From NCBI GenBank assembly GCA_031288675.1, contig JAITQY010000141.1, forward strand, positions 1 to 18,881: a DNA stretch of 18,881 bases, written 5' to 3'. The notes under the pieces are model-generated. The model was not told the DNA's origin and did not search any database. It saw nothing but the letters and a program-made list of their open reading frames with translations. This stretch comes from Oscillospiraceae bacterium (GTDB lineage Bacteria > Bacillota > Clostridia > Oscillospirales > Oscillospiraceae). The position numbers and the translations under genes are program-made. Positions 13,570-18,881 of this stretch are shown piece after piece. How positions within the stretch are numbered: the first letter of the stretch is position 1; every line of letters begins with the position of its first letter.

Positions 13570-14189
13570 TTTGCCGCGTCTTGCCTTGCAAAAAATAAAC
13601 AAACGCTAAATATTCTCTCGCCGGACATTTCCGGCTTCATTTTGCTTTTTCGCCCTCAAAATTTGAGGATTTTATGCTAATCCTCAGCCAGCAAGCGCTT
13701 TAACCGCGCTTCCGACTGTCTTTTCGCCGCTTTCCGGCGTTTGTTTCGCAGACCGCGAAACGTCATTTATCCGCGCGTCTCTCTTAGCCTTCGCGCCCAT
13801 CGGCGCAAGTTAAGTTTGCAAGGACGTGCGTCGAATGGATTTTGCCACTCTGCTCTGTCGTTCTCCCATCGGGGCCGGGTACTGCCGAGCCGCAGTACCC
13901 GCCGTTTCCGATGCATCTGAGGATTTCTGTACGGCGCTCGCCCGTACCCCCTCAGCCCGTTCTCAAGGACCTCTCGGAACCCTCCGTGACGCCGGGTGCG
14001 TTTGACGTTGCCCCGGGCCGCCGCGCGTGTCTAAAGCGATCGGTAAAGGACAGATCGTCCAATCCTTAGCTACGCCGCACTCGCAAAAGCATGTGTCGTC
14101 ATACTCCGCGCTCTGGGTTAGGCTGCTGCCAGTCCCCGTTAGACGGCTCTCTGCCGTCAGGCGCGCCGAACATAATGTCCGATTGCTTA
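13570..14189 (-). ncRNA. Putative large structured non-coding RNA / late leader
   Basis: About 620 bases without a convincing gene, downstream of a near-perfect promoter and dense in perfect hairpins: 13620-13635 (6 bp), 13654-13668 (7 bp), 13725-13739 (5 bp), 13743-13761 (7 bp), 13793-13806 (5 bp), 13876-13901 (10 bp, CGGGTACTGC arms) inside an outer 6-bp stem (13867-13872/13908-13913), 13929-13947 (6 bp) inside CTGAGG/CCTCAG (13917-13922/13950-13955), and 14142-14158 (6 bp). Size, prophage setting and ornate folding recall the phage-borne ROOL and GOLLD RNA classes, but I cannot test it against their consensus. It has no canonical terminator at the left end (only a T-rich stretch near 13580-13600), so it may also be the leader of the late mRNA. 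Strand follows from the promoter. Confidence 0.55.
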
Positions 14190-14195
14190 ATTCAT

Positions 14196-14223
14196 ATTAT
14201 AATCTTATTTTTAAGAATGTCAA
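14196..14223 (-). promoter_or_regulatory. Consensus sigma-A promoter for the late operon/structured RNA
   Basis: On the minus strand, -35 TTGACA (14218-14223) and -10 TATAAT (14196-14201) are both exact consensus with a 16-base spacer. Transcription would begin near 14189 and run leftward into the hairpin-rich region and the late genes. No other comparably good leftward promoter was found between here and the terminase. Confidence 0.8.
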
Positions 14224-14236
14224 GTGTATTCTTAAA
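14210..14236. promoter_or_regulatory. 27-bp palindromic operator over the -35 box
   Basis: TTTAAGAAT (14210-14218) and ATTCTTAAA (14228-14236) are a perfect 9-bp inverted repeat with a 9-base spacer. The left arm and spacer overlap the TTGACA box, so a dimeric repressor bound here would block the promoter. No repressor gene is visible in the window. Confidence 0.6.
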
Positions 14237-14365
14237 TTAAATTATTTAACCAATTATCTTCAAATACTGTCTATCGTCATTATAATCAGCATAATTTTAA
14301 AAGTATCTGAGTACGTATAATACGTTGGTATTGGTATTAAGTCCGTATCCGTATTCTTTTTTGGT

Positions 14366-14445
14366 TTTCAGCACGGCTGCCACCAAAATCATTCCGGCTG
14401 TCAGCGCAGCTTTCAGCACGGCTGACAGCCAAAATTACATTTCGG
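14366..14445. repeat. Direct and inverted repeats between the divergent promoters
   Basis: Two copies of TTTCAGCACGGCTG, each followed by a similar AAAAT...CGG stretch, begin at 14366 and 14411 (45 bases apart). Across them, GGCTGTCAGC (14396-14405) and GCTGACAGCC (14421-14430) form a perfect 10-bp inverted repeat. They could be regulator-binding sites for either operon or a recombination site; neither is shown. The rest of 14224-14496 is AT-rich without a gene. Confidence 0.55.
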
Positions 14446-14496
14446 TTACAAAAATATTTTACAATGTAATTCTTCGCGGTAATTTCAAAAAAACTC

Positions 14497-14524
14497 TTGA
14501 CTTTTGTGTATTTGTGTGTATAAT
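14497..14524 (+). promoter_or_regulatory. Promoter of the toxin-antitoxin/integrase operon
   Basis: TTGACT (14497-14502), 16-base spacer, TATAAT (14519-14524), followed about 40 bases later by AGGACGCAAT and the toxin ATG. It has the same spacing as the leftward promoter and points away from it. Toxin-antitoxin promoters are usually repressed by the complex they encode. Confidence 0.75.
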
Positions 14525-14565
14525 GAAGATATAAGCTAAAAAATCAGAAAGCCGCAGGACGCAAT

Positions 14566-14826
14566 ATGAAGGTAAAATATTCAAAAGACGCTCTTAAATT
14601 CCTCGCAAAACTTGACGGGAAATCAGTAACAAGAATAAGAAACGCCGTAAGCGGTCTTACCGAAAATCCGCAGGTAGGCGACGTCACTGCATTGCAAGGA
14701 TACTCAGACGGAAGAAAAAGATTAAGGATCGGCTCTTGGCGCATAATATTCAAAAAGGATGCAGAAAATGCCGTTGAAATTATATACGTAATTGATATTG
14801 GAAATCGCGGCGATATTTACAAATAG
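14566..14826 (+). CDS. RelE/ParE-superfamily toxin
   Basis: An 86-aa basic protein with the RelE-like fold pattern: MKVKYSKDALKFLAKLD at the start (beta strand then helix), helix with RIRNAVSGLTENP, LQGYSDGRKRLRIGSWRIIF (the beta hairpin carrying the Arg residues important in RelE-type toxins) and VEIIYVIDIGNRGDIYK at the end. Such toxins cut mRNA on the ribosome (RelE) or poison gyrase (ParE); the residues near the end (NRGDIYK) fit the mRNase branch (relatives have R..vYk), but I would not fix it. It precedes its antitoxin by nine bases, the reverse of classical relBE order. Shine-Dalgarno AGGA. Confidence 0.85.
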   Translation: MKVKYSKDALKFLAKLDGKSVTRIRNAVSGLTENPQVGDVTALQGYSDGRKRLRIGSWRIIFKKDAENAVEIIYVIDIGNRGDIYK

Positions 14827-14835
14827 GAGAGCTTT

Positions 14836-15060
14836 ATGAAAACATTAGCATTAGACATCGCAAAAATGGTGGAACTGCTGCCGGAGCACGATCAGAGGTT
14901 CGCTTGCGAGTTCGTAAAAAAACTCGTCATTGCATGGGATCCTGATTTTTCCAAAGTAACACCGCAAGAAGCGGAACGCATCCGGTCTGCCGAGGAAAGC
15001 GGATTTTTTGACGACGAAAGTATTGACTGGGATAATTTAAACAAATATGCAGACAGCTAA
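14836..15060 (+). CDS. Antitoxin of the RelE-like toxin
   Basis: A 74-aa acidic protein downstream of the toxin. It has an N-terminal helical part (MVELLPEHDQRFACEFVKKL), then AWDPDFSKVTPQEAERIRSA and the acidic tail EESGFFDDESIDWD. I know this AWDPDFxKxTPxE...xExIDWD pattern from Firmicutes proteins encoded next to RelE-like toxins. The tail would wrap the toxin. No classical DNA-binding motif is obvious, so autoregulation may rely on another protein. Shine-Dalgarno TAGGAGAG, eight bases upstream. Short-lived antitoxin status is inferred. Confidence 0.7.
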   Translation: MKTLALDIAKMVELLPEHDQRFACEFVKKLVIAWDPDFSKVTPQEAERIRSAEESGFFDDESIDWDNLNKYADS

Positions 15061-15325
15061 AACTATGACGTATCCTACTTTAGTCGCCGCGATACCGCGC
15101 GATGATTTTTCCATACTGCTCGACTACGGTACGGCAGGAAAGCGTGTTTATGACTTCACACCCAACTTAGAACATAAGTTCTACGCGCCGCTTGCGGACG
15201 TCAACCTGTTCAAAAAGCTAACTGTAGCTGATGGTCAGCCGGAGTGGATAACGGGTCAGGATTTCTGCCCGCACACATTATATGAGCAAAGCGTGAAATT
15301 AGACCAATCGGAGAATTTACAATGA
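15047..15325 (+). CDS. DUF2442-family protein
   Basis: A 92-aa protein matching DUF2442 by its sequence pattern: PTLVAAIPRDDFSILLDYGT, KRVYDFTP, FYAPLADVNLFKKLTV, and the closing motif EWITGQDFCPHTLYEQS (relatives: W.nGxDlcPdtLYe.S). Function of the family is not established; it is often paired with DUF4160 or found in toxin-antitoxin-like pairs. Start is uncertain: ATG at 15047 overlaps the antitoxin by 14 bases; the ATG at 15065 also fits the family length. Neither has a clear Shine-Dalgarno, which suggests translational coupling. Its stop overlaps the next start (ATGA). Confidence 0.8.
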   Translation: MQTAKTMTYPTLVAAIPRDDFSILLDYGTAGKRVYDFTPNLEHKFYAPLADVNLFKKLTVADGQPEWITGQDFCPHTLYEQSVKLDQSENLQ

Positions 15326-15714
15326 AAACAGCATACCCGGTAATATTTAGCAAAGCCGAAAAGGGATATACGGCAACGGTACCCGACTTCCCGCTTGACA
15401 CGCACGGAAAGGACTTGACGGACGCTATTTTTATGGCGCGTGACGCAATAGGACTTGCAGGAATGTCTTACGAAGACAGAGGGGACAAGCCGCCAAGTCC
15501 ATCCGATATTGACGCCGTACCGCGTGGTGCTCACGATATTATTTCATTAGTCGATATTGACTTCGCCGAGTACCGCCGCGCATACAACAGTCATGCGGTC
15601 AGGCGAAATGTATCTCTGCCGTCCTGGCTGAACACCGAAGCCGATCGCGCCGGCTTAAACGTCAGCGCAATCCTGCAAACCGCGCTGAAGCAGGAACTAA
15701 ACAGAGCAAAGTAA
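15322..15714 (+). CDS. HicB-family antitoxin-like protein
   Basis: A 130-aa protein with the HicB partial RNase H-like domain at residues 1-60 (YPVIFSKAEKGYTATVPDFP, then DAIFMARDAIGL) and a C-terminal ribbon-helix-helix-type DNA-binding part (RRNVSLPSWLNTEADRAGLNVSAILQTALKQ, about 94-124). HicB proteins neutralise HicA, a small mRNA-cutting toxin, and repress their operon. No hicA is present on either side; its place is taken by the DUF2442 gene, with which it overlaps by four bases. It may be an orphan regulator of this operon or the partner of the DUF2442 protein. Shine-Dalgarno GGAGA eight bases before. Confidence 0.82.
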   Translation: MKTAYPVIFSKAEKGYTATVPDFPLDTHGKDLTDAIFMARDAIGLAGMSYEDRGDKPPSPSDIDAVPRGAHDIISLVDIDFAEYRRAYNSHAVRRNVSLPSWLNTEADRAGLNVSAILQTALKQELNRAK

Positions 15715-15719
15715 CAGGA

Positions 15720-17285
15720 ATGATACAACCCATTACCCAAAACTTAAACCCGCCGCATATGCTGCGGCTCGTAGCGTATTGCCGCGTCAGCACAAACAAA
15801 GACGATCAGCTTAATAGTCTTGAGGCACAAAGACTGTTTTTCGCGGCATACGCCAAAAGCATAAACGCAGTCCTCGTTAGGATCTACGCGGATGAGGGCA
15901 TATCAGGTCTGTCACTGAAAAAGCGCACAGAGTTTCTAAATATGATGTCTGACGCCGAGCAGGGACTATTTGATATGGTAGTGGTAAAAGACGTCTCGCG
16001 CTTCGCGCGCAACACGGTGGACTTATTACAGTCCGTCCGCCGCCTTAAAGCGCTGGGTATTGAAACGCAATTCTTAACTGCGAATATGACGTCAATGGGA
16101 CCATCCGAGTTCCTCCTAACGATGTACGGAGCTATAGCACAAGAGGAATCAGCCAATACCTCCAAGCGCGTAAAGTTCGGTAAAAAGATCAACGCTGAAA
16201 AAGGACGCGTCCCGAACCTTGTCTACGGATACGACAAAACGAAAGGAATCCTTTTCGATATAAAAATAAACGAACACGAAACCGACATAATGCGTCAAAT
16301 GTTCAACTGGTATACAAATTATAGATACGGCGACCAAAAAATTGCAAAAATATTGAACCAGCGCGGAGAACTAACCAAAAGAAAAGGCAAATGGAATTCA
16401 GTAGGCGTTGCAGGCGTCCTCAAAAATCCACTATGCACCGGAAAGATAATAAACGGCAAGCAAGAAGTCTCGGATTTTCTCACAGGCCGACGCGAGGACA
16501 AGCCGGAAGACGAATGGTTCGTCACCGACCGTCCGGACTTAAGGATTATAGATCCTGAAATTTTCGAAGAAGCACAGCGCATCCGGCAGGAACGCTTAGC
16601 CGATTTCAAGATTGACGGCAAGCGCGAAAGCACAGCTCATCTTTTTTCCACTGTTATAAAGTGCAAAGAATGCGGCAAATCGTTCCGCAGGCGGGAGCGA
16701 AAAGACTACAATACATACATACGCTGGATATGCTCAATGTGCTACGGTTTCGGAGACGACAACTGCGCGAACAAAACGAAAGTAAGCGAACCCGAGCTGA
16801 TCGCCGTGCTGAACGATTATTTCCGGTCACTGCTAAAAGACAAGCAAAAGATAAAAAAGCACATAGCAACTGAGTTCATCAAGAACTATAAAGCCAACGA
16901 CGAAAACGCAAACCGAGAGGTCGAACTCAAAAGCAAGATACAGAAACTCGATCGCCAGCGTACAAAGTACATGGATATGTACACCGATGACCTAATATCC
17001 CGCGAGGAACTTAATGAAAAACTCGCCGGTTCGCGCGACGAGCTGAAGCGTTTAGAATACGAACTGCAAACCGCGTCCGGAAATCTCAGCAAAGGCTTAT
17101 CCGTAGACACGTTAATCAATAATACATTCAGGGATATTGAAAGCATAACTAACGTAGAGAATATGTCAAACGCGCAGATAAAGAAGCTGATAGAAAAAAT
17201 TGAGGTAAGCGCAGACGGAACCGTTGATATACACCTGCGGCTGATCAGCTCACTCGGCTTAAACGTTGCTGTAATAACTAAATAA
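15720..17285 (+). CDS. Large serine recombinase (phage integrase)
   Basis: A 521-aa large serine integrase, responsible for site-specific integration of the element. The resolvase domain has AYCRVSTNKDDQ with catalytic Ser24, EGISGLSLKKR, and DMVVVKDVSRFARN with conserved Arg. A recombinase domain follows (about 170-300; YGDQKIAKILNQRG, NPLCTGKI), then a zinc ribbon with C315, C318, C338, C341 (CKECGK ... CSMC), and a coiled coil (about 385-440) typical for synapsis control. All key residues are present, so it looks active. It starts six bases after the hicB stop, hence co-transcription with the toxin-antitoxin genes. Shine-Dalgarno AGGA abuts the ATG; translational coupling is likely. Ends in a strong terminator. 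Confidence 0.93.
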   Translation: MIQPITQNLNPPHMLRLVAYCRVSTNKDDQLNSLEAQRLFFAAYAKSINAVLVRIYADEGISGLSLKKRTEFLNMMSDAEQGLFDMVVVKDVSRFARNTVDLLQSVRRLKALGIETQFLTANMTSMGPSEFLLTMYGAIAQEESANTSKRVKFGKKINAEKGRVPNLVYGYDKTKGILFDIKINEHETDIMRQMFNWYTNYRYGDQKIAKILNQRGELTKRKGKWNSVGVAGVLKNPLCTGKIINGKQEVSDFLTGRREDKPEDEWFVTDRPDLRIIDPEIFEEAQRIRQERLADFKIDGKRESTAHLFSTVIKCKECGKSFRRRERKDYNTYIRWICSMCYGFGDDNCANKTKVSEPELIAVLNDYFRSLLKDKQKIKKHIATEFIKNYKANDENANREVELKSKIQKLDRQRTKYMDMYTDDLISREELNEKLAGSRDELKRLEYELQTASGNLSKGLSVDTLINNTFRDIESITNVENMSNAQIKKLIEKIEVSADGTVDIHLRLISSLGLNVAVITK

Positions 17286-17318
17286 ATCCCCGTGCCAGTA
17301 GTTAGCACGGGGATTTAT
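17282..17318 (+). terminator. Hairpin terminator of the integrase operon
   Basis: A perfect 14-bp stem (17282-17295 with 17305-17318; arms ATAAATCCCCGTGC and GCACGGGGATTTAT) and a 9-base loop, beginning at the integrase stop codon. The A/T ends of the stem let it work in both directions, although the T-run is short. Confidence 0.85.
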
Positions 17319-17385
17319 AAACCGTTCACATTAGCAAAGTCTGTATGATAAGACCAATGAAACTAATCTATCTCCAACATATGTT

Positions 17386-18411
17386 ATGAAGCCTATTCGA
17401 TATCTGCTTGCTGATATAAATTCAGAGTATGTGTTTACATCTGATTATGATAGAGTAAAAAGCAAAAACAAAAAAGAGAAATTGTTCTATATACGCCCCT
17501 GTATTGAGGATAGGATGTTTGTATGTTGCCTTGTTAGTGATCAAGAGTTTGTTCCATCAATCGCAAACGGTGAAAGTTTACCCAGTGATGATAGATATAC
17601 CATAGGGGAATATAAATATATTAAAGAAAACTATTCTCCAAAAGTTGCTTTTAGCCAAACAATTCCGCATAGAGCATCTGATATTTTATATAAATTACTT
17701 TTCATTGATTTAGACGACCCAAGTTCACAAAGTCGAATATCGCGCAGAAAAATACTTGAAAATGCAGTATATGACCGTTGGATTGATTACGGAACAATTC
17801 ATGCTGTTACACATCACTCATTTTTCTGTGTTACAGGAAGCCATGAGGATGTTAGAAAAAGTGTTATTAACCCGTTTCTTACAGAATATATAGAAATGGC
17901 AATAATATCTTTGGCGCAACGTTCAACAATATTATCATTATCTGCTGAAGCAGCAAAGTTTGTAGAAGGAATAGAAGACAATAAAACCAACAAAGAGAAT
18001 TTAGGTAAAATTGAGGATCTGCAGAAAAAATACGCTCAGGCGCAAAGCCAAATATTAATATTTGATGTAACGCCACAAGAACAAGGTGTAGAATTATTCG
18101 ACATGCTTACAGAACAACTTTACATTAAAGAAAACAGGCAATATTTGGACGCTTTGATGACAACACTTCGCGATGTTGCCAATATTTCTCACGAAAGAAT
18201 AACAAGAAATGCCGATAACATTTTAAATAGAAGGCTTGCCCTAGTTTCTGTAATAGGAGTGATGCTCACATTATTGCAAGTATTACCTACGTTTATTAAG
18301 TTTTCGATTTTAAAAATATTCAACTCAAATGAGAGTTGTATATTTATTAAATCTTGTATTTTAATTATAGTCATTATAATTGTCATATATAAAATTCTAA
18401 AAAACAAATAA
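17386..18411 (+). CDS. AT-rich gene: cytoplasmic domain plus C-terminal membrane segments, CorA-like layout
   Basis: A 341-aa protein, not assigned to a family with confidence. The first 180 residues are soluble and mixed alpha/beta. A helical part (about 165-285) follows with EYIEMAIISLAQRSTILSLS and QYLDALMTTLRDVANISHER, then a first membrane segment (about 287-308) and a second at the end (about 320-338) before a basic tail. A long helical stalk leading into two C-terminal TMs recalls CorA-like proteins, but the GMN motif is missing. Base composition is far more AT-rich than the genes to the left and codon use differs (many AAA, ATA, TTA), suggesting separate acquisition. No Shine-Dalgarno is seen; a 10-codon frame (17357-17389) ends on its ATG (ATGA). 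It may be a cargo or host gene at the element's edge. Confidence 0.65.
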   Translation: MKPIRYLLADINSEYVFTSDYDRVKSKNKKEKLFYIRPCIEDRMFVCCLVSDQEFVPSIANGESLPSDDRYTIGEYKYIKENYSPKVAFSQTIPHRASDILYKLLFIDLDDPSSQSRISRRKILENAVYDRWIDYGTIHAVTHHSFFCVTGSHEDVRKSVINPFLTEYIEMAIISLAQRSTILSLSAEAAKFVEGIEDNKTNKENLGKIEDLQKKYAQAQSQILIFDVTPQEQGVELFDMLTEQLYIKENRQYLDALMTTLRDVANISHERITRNADNILNRRLALVSVIGVMLTLLQVLPTFIKFSILKIFNSNESCIFIKSCILIIVIIIVIYKILKNK

Positions 18412-18550
18412 CAAATTTCCTAATTAATTGCCATCTAAAACCAATCTCCGTCGCACTTGCCAGTATGCCGCTATACTAATTGGTTACTCATCCTCAGATG
18501 CAAGGACTAATTACACACTTTGACATTGACAGATTTTTTATTCCAAAACC

Positions 18551-18579
18551 TTGATTTGAATATCGAAATTGTGTATAAT
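18551..18579 (+). promoter_or_regulatory. Promoter ahead of a short non-coding stretch
   Basis: TTGATT (18551-18556), a 17-base spacer and TATAAT (18574-18579) give a good sigma-A promoter. No gene follows: the next element is a terminator 50 bases on. The stretch 18412-18784 otherwise contains no reading frame that I can support. Confidence 0.6.
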
Positions 18580-18629
18580 ATAAAAATAGTAAAATATTAC
18601 TGCGCCTCTATCTTTCTAAATTTGATAAC

Positions 18630-18668
18630 AAAACAGCTGCAAACTCTTTCCGAGCGGGCAGCTGTTTT
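18630..18668 (+). terminator. Hairpin terminator
   Basis: AAAACAGCTGC (18630-18640) and GCAGCTGTTTT (18658-18668) are a perfect 11-bp inverted repeat with a 17-base loop and a T-rich end. The A and T runs on both sides fit a bidirectional rho-independent terminator, which would also stop a minus-strand transcript coming from the partial gene at the right edge. Confidence 0.8.
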
Positions 18669-18784
18669 GATTATCCTTTAATTTATGTATAATGGATTTC
18701 CCGCTGCAAGACTTCTCACCGCATCTCGTAGTACACCATCTCATTCCTGACTGTCAGTACCTAACACTTAATCTTCGTACATTG

Positions 18785-18881
18785 TTAATTCGCTGCGCGA
18801 TCCATTTTACGCATTTTCTTATCAAGCGCGAACATCAGCGTTATTGCGAGCATTGCGGTACCGGTTGCTATAAACTCAGTG
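18785..18881 (-). CDS. 3' end of a gene for a small membrane protein (partial)
   Basis: A frame entering from the right edge gives 31 residues ending in TAA at 18785-18787. They comprise a hydrophobic stretch (FIATGTAMLAITLMFAL) followed by a basic tail (DKKMRKMDRAAN), like the C-terminus of a membrane protein. Base composition is similar to the phage genes. The terminator at 18630-18668 lies downstream at suitable distance. It is too short to assign, and the frame could be chance. Confidence 0.4.
   Translation of the reverse strand, partial: TEFIATGTAMLAITLMFALDKKMRKMDRAAN

Noticed and set aside
13842..14320. Two plus-strand frames in the gene-free tract
   Set aside because: They cross several perfect hairpins, lack Shine-Dalgarno sites and show no domain character; the tract is better read as structured RNA from the other strand.
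13570..14560. tRNA genes near the structured region, as often found with ROOL/GOLLD RNAs
   Set aside because: No cloverleaf with TTC-loop and acceptor pairing could be found by eye.
17286..17385. attP/attL core next to the integrase
   Set aside because: The stretch is filled by the terminator and leader; no extended imperfect palindrome of serine-integrase att type is evident, and no second copy is in the window to compare.
18667..18695. Second promoter after the terminator (TTGATT...TATAAT)
   Set aside because: The spacer is only 15 bases and the -35 overlaps the terminator arm; no gene follows on the plus strand.
1..18881. A DGR template repeat or reverse transcriptase within the window
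   Set aside because: No second copy of the fibre C-terminal sequence was seen on either strand and no protein has reverse-transcriptase motifs (such as YxDD).

Overview
The window is most of the packaging, head and lysis half of a temperate phage or prophage, with an integrase operon running the other way beside it. The likely host is a Gram-positive, probably an uncultured anaerobic gut or rumen member of the Firmicutes/Clostridia. The reasons are purine-rich Shine-Dalgarno sequences (AGGAGG) before nearly every gene, Firmicutes-type phage families (LL-H-type holin, M15 endolysin, SleB-like hydrolase beside the terminase, large serine integrase) and RelE/HicB/DUF2442 genes. This is inferred from protein character; no taxonomic marker is present.

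Minus strand, right to left (about 14.2 kb down to 1): a consensus promoter (TTGACA-16-TATAAT) with a 27-bp palindrome on its -35 box reads into about 620 nt of hairpin-rich DNA without a convincing gene. Then come two small phage proteins, a membrane-anchored SleB-like cell-wall hydrolase, terminase small and large subunits, a 67-aa protein, portal, a 50-aa protein, scaffold, a decoration-type protein, major capsid, a connector-like protein, a 696-aa receptor-binding/fibre protein whose C-terminus looks like the variable region of a diversity-generating retroelement (DGR), a holin-like protein, an M15 endolysin, two more small membrane proteins (one an LL-H-type holin), and a tail-fibre-like gene cut by the left edge.

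Plus strand, 14.5-17.3 kb: a promoter drives a compact operon of RelE-like toxin, its antitoxin, DUF2442 protein, HicB protein and a large serine integrase, closed by a strong hairpin terminator. An AT-rich gene for a protein with C-terminal membrane segments (17386-18411) follows. The last 470 bases hold a promoter/terminator pair around a possible RNA of about 80 nt and the 3' end of a minus-strand gene.

The most unusual feature is a family of degenerate 7-base tandem arrays (units like TAGTCGN, TAGGCGG, AAATTGC) in nearly every gap over about 50 bases in the late operon. They usually begin at or in the upstream gene's stop codon, carry a purine-rich core (GACGRRG...ACG), often switch orientation to form a dyad, and end just before the next Shine-Dalgarno. 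With one TAG per 7-base unit they place stops in all three frames. The strongest candidates for something undescribed are these arrays, the putative large phage RNA with its operator-promoter, and the DGR-like variable protein without its reverse transcriptase in the window.
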